A stretch of 64,000 nucleotides of DNA from positions 186,001 to 250,000 of the forward strand of contig NZ_JBITMQ010000008.1 in assembly GCF_044466355.1 (NCBI RefSeq). Direction: 5' to 3'. Position numbers and translations under genes: made by a program. Numbering within the stretch: the first letter of the stretch is position 1; every line of letters starts with the position of its first letter. The stretch comes from Actinophytocola sp044466355. GTDB lineage: Bacteria; Actinomycetota; Actinomycetes; Mycobacteriales; Pseudonocardiaceae. Positions 34,190 through 41,504 of this stretch are shown here, in pieces. The notes beneath the pieces were generated by a model. The model was given only the letters and a program-made list of their open reading frames with translations. It was not told where the DNA came from and ran no database searches.

Positions 34190-34806
34190 GTGCCACGCCC
34201 TCCGACGGATCCACTCCGTCGGAGGCGTTGAACCCGCCCGCGGTCGCGCAGGTACCGCTCGTCAACATCGCGAACATCCTGACCGTCACCCGGCTCGTCC
34301 TGGTGCCGGTGTTCCTGTTCGCCCTGTTCGTCGACGGCGGGGTGTCCGACGGGTGGCGGATGGCGGCGTTCCTCGTGTTCGCCGTCGGCTCGATCACCGA
34401 CTTCATCGACGGTCACCTGGCCCGCAAGTACGGCCTGGTCACCGACTTCGGCAAGGTCGTGGACCCGATCGCGGACAAGGCGCTCACCGGCGCCGCGCTG
34501 GTCGGGCTGTCGATCCTCGGCGAGCTGCCCTGGTGGGTGACCCTGACGATCGCGGGCCGGGAGATCCTGGTGACCCTGCTGCGGTTCTGGGTGATCCGCT
34601 ACGGCGTGATCGCGGCGAGCTACGGCGGCAAGGTCAAGACGTTCGCGCAGATCATCGCCATCGGCCTGTACCTGCTGCCACTGCCCGCGGTGCTCGACCC
34701 GCTGCTGTGGGTGGGCATGGGCATCGCGCTTGTGCTGACCGTGGGCACCGGCGTCGACTACGTCGTCCGCGCCATGCGCCTCCGCGCCAACGGCGCCAAT
34801 GGCTAG
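34186..34806 (+). CDS. pgsA: CDP-diacylglycerol--glycerol-3-phosphate 3-phosphatidyltransferase
   Basis: A 206-residue membrane enzyme of phosphatidylglycerol synthesis. The CDP-alcohol phosphotransferase motif is complete: DGHLAR, then G and two Asp in GKVVDPIADK, spaced as in the family. About five membrane helices are visible. It overlaps rimO upstream (ATGA) and cinA downstream (8 bases), so all three are co-translated. The order pgsA-cinA-clgR-pspA matches mycobacteria. Confidence 0.95.
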   Translation: MSATPSDGSTPSEALNPPAVAQVPLVNIANILTVTRLVLVPVFLFALFVDGGVSDGWRMAAFLVFAVGSITDFIDGHLARKYGLVTDFGKVVDPIADKALTGAALVGLSILGELPWWVTLTIAGREILVTLLRFWVIRYGVIAASYGGKVKTFAQIIAIGLYLLPLPAVLDPLLWVGMGIALVLTVGTGVDYVVRAMRLRANGANG

Positions 34807-35311
34807 GAACCCCCTCGCCGAGAGCGTCGGCGTCGACGCGGCGGAATTGGCGGACCTGATCAGGGCGTTGAAGGAGAAGGGCGAGACGGTGGCCACCGCC
34901 GAGTCCCTCACCGGTGGTCTCGTCGCCGCGGTGCTGACGAGCGTGCCCGGCTCGTCGGCCGTGGTCCGCGGCGGGATCGTGGTGTACGCCACACCGCTCA
35001 AGCACGAGCTGGCCGGTGTGGACGACGAGCTGCTCGCCGAGCACGGCGCGGTGCACCCGGACGTGGCGGCCCAGCTGGCCGACGGGGCACGCGTCACGTG
35101 CCGCGCGGCCTGGGGGGTCGGGCTCACCGGGGTGGCCGGACCGGACCCGCAGGACGGGATCGAGCCCGGCGTCGTGCACATCGGCGTGTCGGGCCCGGAG
35201 ATCGCCGAGGTGCACACGATCGGCATAGACGGCAACCGCCACCAGGTCCGCGCCGGTGCCGTCGCGGCGGCGTTGCGCCTGCTCAGCACGCTGGTGGACC
35301 AGCAGGACTAG
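34799..35311 (+). CDS. cinA: CinA C-terminal-type amidohydrolase (NMN amidase family)
   Basis: A 170-residue stand-alone CinA/PncC domain. It has the family motifs TAESLTGGLV, SSAVVRGGIVVYA and GVAGPDPQDG. Such proteins deamidate nicotinamide mononucleotide in the NAD salvage cycle; the N-terminal COG1058 domain of full CinA is absent, as usual in actinobacteria. It starts within the last codons of pgsA. The downstream gap contains the clgR promoter region. Confidence 0.9.
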   Translation: MARNPLAESVGVDAAELADLIRALKEKGETVATAESLTGGLVAAVLTSVPGSSAVVRGGIVVYATPLKHELAGVDDELLAEHGAVHPDVAAQLADGARVTCRAAWGVGLTGVAGPDPQDGIEPGVVHIGVSGPEIAEVHTIGIDGNRHQVRAGAVAAALRLLSTLVDQQD

Positions 35312-35366
35312 GGCCGGGCTCCAGCGGCGCCGAGATACTTGAGGGAACACCAGGGGCGGTTCACTC

Positions 35367-35427
35367 GTTCGCCCTTGGCGTACGGACGGTGATGGCGCTG
35401 CCGATGATCGCCAGGTCTCGGTAACGT
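35367..35427 (+). promoter_or_regulatory. clgR promoter with ClgR-box-like palindrome
   Basis: A GTTCGCCCTTGGCGTAC element (35367-35383) resembles the ClgR boxes reported in actinobacteria (GTTCGC...GCG). A -10 hexamer TAACGT is at 35422-35427. The box centre would be about 60 nt before the start point, a usual activator position, so ClgR probably activates its own gene. Confidence 0.55.
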
Positions 35428-35482
35428 GGTCACCATGCCGGACCTCCCGGTCCGGCGGATCGATCTTGAAGGGAGGCGCGCG

Positions 35483-35932
35483 ATGACCGTGCTGTTGCGC
35501 GAGGCGATCGGTGATCGGCTCCGGCACGCCCGCACCAACCAGCGACGCACGCTGCGTGAGGTCTCCCGAGCCGCCCGGGTGAGCCTGGGATACCTGTCGG
35601 AGGTCGAACGCGGCCGCAAGGAGGCGTCGAGCGAACTGCTCGCCGCCATCTGCGAGGCGCTCGACCTGCCGCTGTCGGTACTGCTGTCCAACGTGGCGAC
35701 CGACATCGGGGCGCTCGAGTCGGTCGAGCTGCCGGAGGCCGCGGAGCGGGCCGAGCGTGGCGAGGTCGGAGCGGAGGGCTCCGGACCGCGCGCGTCGGTC
35801 GGCTCGGTGGAAGGTGGACGGCTCGTGCCCGCGGTGGTCGGGGACAGCCTCGCGGACCTGCGGCTGCAGCCCGCGCTCAGCCACCGGATGGAGTCCTCGC
35901 TGCGGGACGCGGGGGCGATCTTCGCTGCCTGA
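35483..35932 (+). CDS. clgR: ClgR-type XRE transcriptional regulator
   Basis: A 149-residue regulator with an N-terminal helix-turn-helix (RLRHARTNQRRTLREVSRAARVSLGY in pieces: TLREVSRAARVS, GYLSEVERGRKE) matching ClgR, which activates Clp protease and envelope-stress genes. ATG 35483 follows GGGAGG by 6 nt and gives the same N-terminus as mycobacterial ClgR. However ATG 35435, 7 nt after TAACGT, could be a leaderless start adding 16 residues. The C-terminus lacks a clear Ala-Ala degron except a final IFAA, which could be ClpXP-recognised. Confidence 0.9.
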   Translation: MTVLLREAIGDRLRHARTNQRRTLREVSRAARVSLGYLSEVERGRKEASSELLAAICEALDLPLSVLLSNVATDIGALESVELPEAAERAERGEVGAEGSGPRASVGSVEGGRLVPAVVGDSLADLRLQPALSHRMESSLRDAGAIFAA

Positions 35933-35937
35933 TGGTC

Positions 35938-35994
35938 GTGCCGCGGAAGGCGCGTTCGTGTCATTCGGTGACATGAGCGCGCCTTTCGTGGCAC
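35938..35994. repeat. 57-bp extragenic palindrome (REP-like)
   Basis: The left arm GTGCCGCGGAAGGCGCG (35938-35954) pairs with CGCGCCTTTCGTGGCAC (35978-35994) at 15 of 17 positions, and an inner TGTCA (35959-35963) pairs with TGACA (35969-35973) around TTCGG. It begins right after the clgR stop and ends at the -10 hexamer of the next gene. I believe similar palindromes are abundant in Amycolatopsis-type genomes, but I cannot verify it here. Confidence 0.8.
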
Positions 35995-36007
35995 TAGGCT
36001 TCGTTGC

Positions 36008-36679
36008 GTGACCGCCCTGCTGTTCGTGCTCGTCGTGATCGGCGTGCTCGCGCTCGTCACGGTGCCGTTGATGATCGCCGGCACGCGCAGGCAGCAGGAG
36101 ATCCCGCCCGCCGTGGGCGGCAGGAAGCCCCTGCTCGGGAGCACCGCGCAGGTGTGGGTGTCCCGGGGCGAGCGGGTGCTGCGGGAGCTGACCGCGTCGC
36201 TGCGTGACCAGCCCGGGTTCACCACCCTGTCGGCGGACGCCGAGCAGGTGGTCATGGAGTTGCGGGTCACCGCCCGTCAGGTGGCCGAGCTGGACCACAC
36301 GATCGCGCGGATCCCGGTGCCGGACCTGGAGGACGAGCGGGCCGCGCTGGCCGCCGCCATCGCCGAGGCGGACGGGGCGCCCGCGCAGGCCGACCTGGTG
36401 CGAGCGCACGACGCGGTGTCCGCACGGCTGGCCGCGGCCGCCCGCCAGCGTGAGACGAGGGACGCGCTGCTCGCGAAGATGCAGGCCACGGTCATGGAGT
36501 TCGAGCGCGCCAGGGACGAGCTGGCGGAGCTGATCACGGGCACGACCAGTGCGTTGTCGCCGAACACCGGCGCGGCGGCCGATCTCACGAGTAGGCTCGA
36601 CGGCCTGCGGGAGGGTCTGGTCGAGGTGCGGCGGGCCACCGACCCCGAGGTGGGGCCGTCAGGTCAGGGCCATCCCTGA
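36008..36679 (+). CDS. Membrane-anchored coiled-coil protein between clgR and pspA
   Basis: A 223-residue protein with one N-terminal membrane helix (residues 2-25) followed by a long, charged, heptad-rich helical region (about 50-190) and a disordered tail. No enzymatic motif is seen. GTG 36008 is 7 nt after TAGGCT (35995-36000), implying leaderless expression. In mycobacteria clgR and pspA are adjacent, so this insert is unusual. A role in envelope stress, perhaps bridging PspA to the membrane, is inferred from position. Confidence 0.75.
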   Translation: MTALLFVLVVIGVLALVTVPLMIAGTRRQQEIPPAVGGRKPLLGSTAQVWVSRGERVLRELTASLRDQPGFTTLSADAEQVVMELRVTARQVAELDHTIARIPVPDLEDERAALAAAIAEADGAPAQADLVRAHDAVSARLAAAARQRETRDALLAKMQATVMEFERARDELAELITGTTSALSPNTGAAADLTSRLDGLREGLVEVRRATDPEVGPSGQGHP

Positions 36680-36736
36680 TCAGTTCCTGAATTATGACGG
36701 GTTGAGTGGTGGACAACGCGGGGCACCTGACACGAT

Positions 36737-36762
36737 GGAACCCACAGTGATGACGGGGCGTT
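36737..36762 (+). promoter_or_regulatory. ECF-sigma (SigE-type) promoter for pspA
   Basis: GGAAC (36737-36741) and CGTT (36759-36762) are 17 nt apart, matching the GGAAC-N-CGTT pattern of SigE-like ECF promoters. It lies about 90 nt before the pspA start in an otherwise gene-free 171-bp gap. In mycobacteria this operon answers to SigE. Confidence 0.6.
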
Positions 36763-36850
36763 GCCATACCAACCGGGCAGTCGGTGGGAGCGGCAACCGG
36801 GGACACGAGTTACGAACTGCGACCAGCGCGGAGTAAGGCAGGCGGAGGAG

Positions 36851-37690
36851 ATGGCCAACCCGTTCGTGAAGTTCTGGAAGTACCTGATGGCGGCCTTCTC
36901 GTCGAAGATCGACGAGCACGCCGACCCCAAGGTGCAGATCCAGCAGGCCATCGAGGAGGCCCAGCGGCAGCACCAGGCGCTGTCCCAGCAGGCCGCGGCC
37001 GTGATCGGCAACCAGCGCCAGCTGGAGATGAAGCTCAACCGGCAGCTCGGCAACGTCGAGAAGCTGCAGTCCTCCGCGCGCCAGGCGCTCGTGCTGGCCG
37101 ACGAGGCCCGCGCGAACGGTGACGAGGAGAAGGCCCGCCAGTACGAGCAGGCCGCCGAGTCCTTCGCCACGCAGCTGGTCACCGCCGAGCAGGACATCGA
37201 GGACCTGAAGACGCTGCACGACCAGGCGCTGCAGGCCGCGACGCAGGCCAAGACGGCCGTCGAGCGCAACGCGATGATGCTGCAGAACAAGCTGGCCGAG
37301 CGCACGAAGCTGCTGAGCCAGCTCGAGCAGGCGAAGATGCAGGAGCAGGTCTCCAAGTCGCTCAACCAGATGAGCGAGCTGGCCGCCCCGGGCAACACGC
37401 CGTCGCTCGAGGAGGTCCGGGACAAGATCGAGAAGCGGTACACCACCGCGCTCGGGTCCGCGGAGCTGGCACAGAACTCGGTGCAGGGCCGCATGATGGA
37501 GGTCCAGGCCTCGACCACGGAGATGGCGGGCAAGTCGCGCCTCGACCAGATCCGCGCGTCGATGGGCGGCGGTGCCACACCGCAGGTCACCAGCGGCTCG
37601 TCGTCGAACAGCTCGGCGGCGCAGAGCATCCAGGCGGAGATCGCGCAGCGTGTGGCGCAGGAGCAGAAGGCGAACCCGCAGGGCAACTGA
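36851..37690 (+). CDS. pspA: Phage shock protein A (PspA/IM30)
   Basis: A 279-residue, almost entirely coiled-coil PspA homologue that binds stressed membranes. Features: N-terminal amphipathic helix (FVKFWKYLMAAFSS), then long Gln/Ala/Glu-rich helices to about residue 215, and a Ser/Gln-rich tail of about 60 residues. ATG 36851 follows GGAGG by only 2 nt, a short spacing, although a further AGG box lies upstream. Preceded by an ECF-type promoter and followed by pspM 39 bp downstream. Confidence 0.95.
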   Translation: MANPFVKFWKYLMAAFSSKIDEHADPKVQIQQAIEEAQRQHQALSQQAAAVIGNQRQLEMKLNRQLGNVEKLQSSARQALVLADEARANGDEEKARQYEQAAESFATQLVTAEQDIEDLKTLHDQALQAATQAKTAVERNAMMLQNKLAERTKLLSQLEQAKMQEQVSKSLNQMSELAAPGNTPSLEEVRDKIEKRYTTALGSAELAQNSVQGRMMEVQASTTEMAGKSRLDQIRASMGGGATPQVTSGSSSNSSAAQSIQAEIAQRVAQEQKANPQGN

Positions 37691-37729
37691 GCCCGCGTGT
37701 TCACGCTCGACTGACAGGGGAGGCAGCGG

Positions 37730-38602
37730 ATGGCGCCGCGCGGCCGGGACATCTACCAGCTGACCCAGATGGTCGGGAAGTACCTGAACAACACCCAGAT
37801 GAGGACGTCCGTCGTCGCGCAGGTGCAGGACGCACTCGCGCGGCGACAGGACGAGACCGTCCGCATCGAGCGGCAGCGGCGCAGGCTGGAACGCAAGCGG
37901 ATGTGGGCGTCCCGGTGGGCGCTCGCCTGGGCGATCATCTGCCTGTTCCTCGTCGTGTACGTGGCGCTGGGCGTCAGCGGCATGGTGGGCGAGGGCCCGG
38001 ACGCGGGGATGATCGCCGCCGGTGTGGCCGCGGTGGCGGCCACCGGTGCGCTGTCGATCCGGTCCACCCGCCGCATGGTGCTGCTGAAGCGGGCCCGCGA
38101 CGAGTTCGACCGCACGCACAAGCCCGCCGGGGTGGCGGCGGCCCCGCGCCCGGCGATGCCGCCCCGCGAGTCCGCCGCCTACGAGCCGATGCAGCGGCTC
38201 GCGGAGGCGGAGGACGCGCTGACGCAGCTCGTCCGCCAGCTCGCGGGCACCGACGGCGCACCCGCGTCCGTGCCGTTCGACTCGGTGGCACACGCCGAGC
38301 AGACCGGCGCGGAGGCGGCGCAGGCGCTGCGTGCGGTCGCAGCCCAGCTCGCGGCCGTCGAGCTGGCCCGCGACCACGCACCGCCCATGGAACGTGGCCC
38401 GCTCATCGAGGGCGTGCGGCGGTTGCGTGAGCAGCTCGACGAGGGACTGAACGGCTACCGCAGCCTCGTGGCGGCGGCGGGCCGGGTCGTCGCGGCCAGC
38501 TCGTCGGCCGGTCCGAAGCAGGAACTGGCCGAGGCGACCGACCACCTGGCGGGCCTGGCGGTGGCACTGCGTGAGCTGTCTGATCCGCCTCCCCGGGTTT
38601 AA
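37730..38602 (+). CDS. pspM: Phage shock envelope stress response protein PspM
   Basis: A 290-residue protein with two close membrane helices (about residues 60-85 and 87-110) between a basic N-terminus and a long helical, Ala-rich cytoplasmic tail, matching PspM (mycobacterial Rv2743c). PspM anchors the actinobacterial Psp response with PspA and ClgR. GGGAGG lies before the ATG. It follows pspA by 39 bp and is probably in the same transcript. Confidence 0.88.
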   Translation: MAPRGRDIYQLTQMVGKYLNNTQMRTSVVAQVQDALARRQDETVRIERQRRRLERKRMWASRWALAWAIICLFLVVYVALGVSGMVGEGPDAGMIAAGVAAVAATGALSIRSTRRMVLLKRARDEFDRTHKPAGVAAAPRPAMPPRESAAYEPMQRLAEAEDALTQLVRQLAGTDGAPASVPFDSVAHAEQTGAEAAQALRAVAAQLAAVELARDHAPPMERGPLIEGVRRLREQLDEGLNGYRSLVAAAGRVVAASSSAGPKQELAEATDHLAGLAVALRELSDPPPRV

Positions 38603-38624
38603 GCGTGTTGGTCCCGACGCAGCG

Positions 38625-38652
38625 CCACCGGCGGACCGCAGGCGGTCAGTGG
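38625..38652. terminator. Hairpin after pspM
   Basis: GACCGC-AG-GCGGTC (38634-38647) with flanking CCAC/GTGG (38625-38628, 38649-38652) makes a compact hairpin in the 131-bp gap between pspM and the leftward pyrD. No T-tract; likely terminator of the psp operon. The rest of this gap shows no gene. Confidence 0.45.
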
Positions 38653-38733
38653 CTGAGTGTCGTCACGTTCCCCTGAGGTAACTGCTGATCAGGCCAAGAC
38701 TCGCGTGCAAAGATCCACAGGACACGCCTTGGT

Positions 38734-39741
38734 TCACCGCACCCGGCGGTTGATTTCCCGGACCAGGCCGGGACCCCGGTAGATGAAGCCCGTGTAGACC
38801 TGCACCAGCGACGCGCCCGCGTCCAGCATCCGCAGCGCGTCGTCCGCGTCGTGGATGCCGCCGACGCCGATGATCGGCAGGTCACCGCCCGTCTCCTTCG
38901 CCACGAACGTCACCACCTCCAGCGCACGCGCGGTCAGCGGCCGCCCGCTCAACCCGCCTGTCTCCGCGCCACGTGCCTGGTCCTCGGGCGCCAGACCGTC
39001 GCGGGACAGGGTCGTGTTCGTCGCGATCAGGCCCGCGACCCGGTGGGCGGAGCAGACTTCGAGGACCTCGCCGATCGCCTCGTCGGTCAGGTCCGGGGCG
39101 ATCTTCACCAGCAGCGGCACCGACGTCCGCAGCTCGCCGAGCAGCGTGTCCAGCGCCGCCTTGTCCTGCAGGCCGCGCAGGCCGGGCGTGTTGGGGGAGC
39201 TGACGTTCACCGCGAAGTAGTCGGCGTGGGGCTCCAGCACCCGCAGCGACCGCCGGTAGTCCTCGACGGCCTCCTCGACGGGGGTGATCTTCGACTTGCC
39301 GATGCTCACGCCCAGCGGCACCGGCAGCGGGCCCAGTGCTTTCAGCCGTTCCGCGAGCGCCTCCGCGCCGCCGTTGTTGAACCCCATCCGGTTGATCACG
39401 GCCTCGCTCGCGGGCAGCCGGAACAGCCTCGGCTTCTCGTTGCCCGGCTGCGGGTGCCACGTCACCGTGCCCACCTCGACGAAGCCGAACCCGAACGCGG
39501 GCCACGCCTTCAGCGCCCGCCCGTCCTTGTCCACGCCCGCCGCGAGCCCGACCGGGCCGGGGAACGGGATGCCGAACACGGTCCTCGGCGTCGCCCCGCC
39601 GAAGTACCGCCGCAGCCCCGCCACCGCGGGCCGCACGGCACCGAGCCGTGCGGTCATCCGCACCGTGCGCTCGTGCGCCACCTCGGCGTCGCCGCCGCCC
39701 ATCCGGAACAACACCGGCCGAAGAACTCGCTGGTAGACCAC
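38734..39741 (-). CDS. pyrD: Dihydroorotate dehydrogenase (quinone), class 2
   Basis: A 335-residue class-2, membrane-associated DHODH of pyrimidine synthesis. Visible are the N-terminal quinone-site helix region (RPVLFRMGGGDAEVAHERT), VGLAAGVDKDG, the catalytic-Ser block NVSSPNTPGLR and the FMN phosphate site GVGGIHDADDA. Length is typical. The GTG start at 39741 is divergent from a coiled-coil protein gene, 42 bp apart. Confidence 0.96.
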   Translation of the reverse strand: MVYQRVLRPVLFRMGGGDAEVAHERTVRMTARLGAVRPAVAGLRRYFGGATPRTVFGIPFPGPVGLAAGVDKDGRALKAWPAFGFGFVEVGTVTWHPQPGNEKPRLFRLPASEAVINRMGFNNGGAEALAERLKALGPLPVPLGVSIGKSKITPVEEAVEDYRRSLRVLEPHADYFAVNVSSPNTPGLRGLQDKAALDTLLGELRTSVPLLVKIAPDLTDEAIGEVLEVCSAHRVAGLIATNTTLSRDGLAPEDQARGAETGGLSGRPLTARALEVVTFVAKETGGDLPIIGVGGIHDADDALRMLDAGASLVQVYTGFIYRGPGLVREINRRVR

Positions 39742-39783
39742 CCGGACATCGTTTCACCGCCTCGAAGGCGGCAGGATGGGGGT

Positions 39784-40656
39784 GTGCCAGCAGACCTGGA
39801 TGCCGCCGCCGACGAGCTGTACGGCGCCGCCCGCGAGGACTTCACGCCGCGTCGCAAGGAGCTGGCGAAGGAGGCCAAGGCCGACGGTGACGCCAAGCTG
39901 GCCGCCGCCATCGAGAAGCTCGCGAAGCCGACCACCTCCGCGTACCTCGCGAACCAGCTCGCCCGCGACCCGGACGCGGACGTCGACGAGGTCGCCGACC
40001 TTGGCGAGGCGTTCCGGGAGGCGCACGCGAACCTCGCGGGCGCCGACCTGCGCTCGCTGTCGCAGCGCCGCACCAAGCTCGTCAACACGCTGGTCCAGCA
40101 GGCGGGAAAGCTCAACGGCGCGCCGCTGACCGAAGGCGTCACCCGCGAGCTGGAGGAGATCTTCACGACCGCGATCGCCGACCCCGAGGTGGCGCGGGTG
40201 GTGATCGCGGGGCGACTGACCTCCGCGAAGGACCTGGACGCGGCCGCCGCGGCGTGGCCGTCCGCGGACCCGGCCAAGGCCACCGGCGTGGTGCCCAAGC
40301 GTGCGCCCAAGGCCCCCAAGAAGGAGCGCACGGCCCGCGAGGACGCCGAGCTGGAACGCAAGCGGGCGACGGCACGGCAGGAGCTGGACGACGCGCGTGC
40401 GGCGGTCAAGGAGGCCGAGGCCGACCGCAAGGAGGAGGAACGGATCCTCGCCGAGACGCAGAAGGCCGCGGACGCGGCGACCGAGCGGGTGCGGCGGATC
40501 TACGAGGAGCTGGACGCCGCCGAGGCGGAGGAGAAGGAGGCGCGGCGCCGCGCCGGTTCGGCGAGCCGGTCGGTGAAGGACGCCGAGCGCAGAGCCGGGC
40601 AGGCGTGGCGGCTCGTGCAGCAGGCCGAGCACAAGCTGGAAGACCTGGGCAAATGA
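39784..40656 (+). CDS. Actinobacterial coiled-coil protein of unknown function
   Basis: A 290-residue, Ala/Glu/Arg-rich protein without signal or membrane helix. The first 140 residues contain KLAKPTTSAYLANQL and SQRRTKLVNTLVQQAG, helical motifs found in a conserved actinobacterial family; a Lys/Pro linker follows, then about 110 residues of strict coiled coil. No catalytic motif was recognised. GTG 39784 gives the usual PADLDAAADELYG start. Its gene ends just before a terminator that serves the opposite strand. Confidence 0.8.
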   Translation: MPADLDAAADELYGAAREDFTPRRKELAKEAKADGDAKLAAAIEKLAKPTTSAYLANQLARDPDADVDEVADLGEAFREAHANLAGADLRSLSQRRTKLVNTLVQQAGKLNGAPLTEGVTRELEEIFTTAIADPEVARVVIAGRLTSAKDLDAAAAAWPSADPAKATGVVPKRAPKAPKKERTAREDAELERKRATARQELDDARAAVKEAEADRKEEERILAETQKAADAATERVRRIYEELDAAEAEEKEARRRAGSASRSVKDAERRAGQAWRLVQQAEHKLEDLGK

Positions 40657-40661
40657 ACCGG

Positions 40662-40739
40662 AAATAAAACAGCCCCCGGGCCTTCTCCTGCTCGCGCAGG
40701 CCCAGGGGCGGACTAGTTCCCTGAGAGCACCGGGGGCTG
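40662..40739 (-). terminator. Strong U-tract terminator for a leftward transcript
   Basis: CAGCCCCCGG (40670-40679) pairs with CCGGGGGCTG (40730-40739), enclosing a nested GGGCCT/AGGCCC hairpin (40678-40683, 40698-40703). On the minus strand the stem is followed by TTTTATTT (40662-40669), a classic intrinsic terminator. It ends the small unit starting near 40911. Confidence 0.75.
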
Positions 40740-40829
40740 GGTGACTGCCTGGTATTCGCCGACCACACCGCGCGTCTCCGGCACCGGCGAACCGGTGTCA
40801 ATGCCGTGTAGCGCGGCCGGCCAAACCAT
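40713..40829 (-). CDS. Possible 38-residue peptide in the leftward unit
   Basis: An ORF from ATG 40829 to TAG 40713 with mainly G/C third bases; it contains HGIDTGSPVPETRGVVGEYQ (20 residues) and no membrane segment. No clear Shine-Dalgarno precedes it. It lies inside the transcript bounded by a good promoter and terminator, so it could be the product of that unit, or the unit could be a non-coding RNA. Confidence 0.35.
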   Translation of the reverse strand: MVWPAALHGIDTGSPVPETRGVVGEYQAVTQPPVLSGN

Positions 40830-40846
40830 GTCCGTTTGGGTGGTCC

Positions 40847-40885
40847 TTAGCGGACAGCCACCTCACGAGTCCTATGGGAATTCAC
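40847..40885 (-). CDS. Possible 12-codon leader peptide
   Basis: GTG 40885 to TAA 40847 would encode MNSHRTREVAVR. An AGGAGG (plus-strand CCTCCT 40896-40901) lies 10 nt upstream. GGTGGTCC overlapping that SD can pair with GGACCACC right after the stop, so the ORF sits exactly within an SD-sequestering hairpin (40839-40846 with 40890-40897). This resembles translational attenuation. Confidence 0.4.
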   Translation of the reverse strand: MNSHRTREVAVR

Positions 40886-40917
40886 CGTTGGACCACCTCC
40901 TCTCTCGTGTACAGCCG

Positions 40918-40946
40918 ACATTACGACCGTCCGAGCGGCCCGGCAA
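40918..40946 (-). promoter_or_regulatory. Sigma-70-type promoter for the leftward unit
   Basis: On the minus strand -35 TTGCCG (plus 40941-40946) and -10 TAATGT (plus 40918-40923) are 17 nt apart. Transcription would start near 40911 and run to the terminator at 40662-40739, giving an RNA of about 245 nt. Confidence 0.6.
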
Positions 40947-41096
40947 AGTCATTTAGGGCGATTCAACTCACGGCGTACACGGGAACAACGCCTGCCCGTG
41001 ACGCCGCTGTGACGCCTCTGTGGCTCCCCCGTTCGGGTGAGGTAGATTCTGCAGCCAACTACCAGTGGTCGCTGGATGCTCACCCAAAGGACACAC

Positions 41097-41504
41097 ATGG
41101 CGTCCACTCTGCAAAGCGGTCACGGTCGACTGGCCGTCGGAGCCGTCGTGGGGGCGATCACCTGCACGCTCTTCGCGTTCGGTGCGCTGTCGGGCGATGG
41201 CGACCCGCCGGGACGGGACCCGTCGGAACTGGGTGCGGTGGAGCCGGTGCCGCCCGCCTCCCGCTCGGGCGGCCCCACCACGACGACGTCGCGGGAAGCG
41301 CCGCCGTCGGGGGCGGAGTCCGAGAGCAGCACCACCACGACCACGACGACCACGACGACGACCACCACCACGACGACCACCGAGTCGCGGCCCGACCGCC
41401 CGAAGACCACCACGACGACCGAGGCGACAACCGCGACCACGACGACGCAGGTACCGTCGACCACCACCAGCAGGTGCACGTCGCTGATCTGCGTGGGTGA
41501 CTAG
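41097..41504 (+). CDS. Membrane protein with poly-threonine extracellular stalk
   Basis: A 135-residue protein: short basic N-terminus, one membrane helix (about residues 12-31, ending FAFGAL), then a Pro/Ser/Thr-rich extracellular stretch with 17 Thr in a row (79-95), more Thr clusters, and two cysteines near the end (RCTSLICVGD). AAAGGA precedes ATG 41097. The C-terminal Cys pair may be a small disulfide loop. Probably surface-exposed and glycosylated; function unknown. Its TAG overlaps the ParA gene's stop on the other strand (CTAG). Confidence 0.75.
   Translation: MASTLQSGHGRLAVGAVVGAITCTLFAFGALSGDGDPPGRDPSELGAVEPVPPASRSGGPTTTTSREAPPSGAESESSTTTTTTTTTTTTTTTTTESRPDRPKTTTTTEATTATTTTQVPSTTTSRCTSLICVGD
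41331..41381 (+). repeat. Threonine-codon tract (17 ACC/ACG codons)
   Basis: Seventeen consecutive ACC or ACG codons encode a Thr homopolymer in the stalk of the membrane protein. The codon mixture (ACC and ACG interspersed) reduces slippage but the tract may still vary in length between strains. Confidence 0.9.

Noticed and set aside
40741..40956. 71-codon plus-strand ORF in the pyrD-downstream gap
   Set aside because: It lies antisense to the better-supported minus-strand promoter, SD and terminator; it has no SD and loses typical codon bias in its second half.
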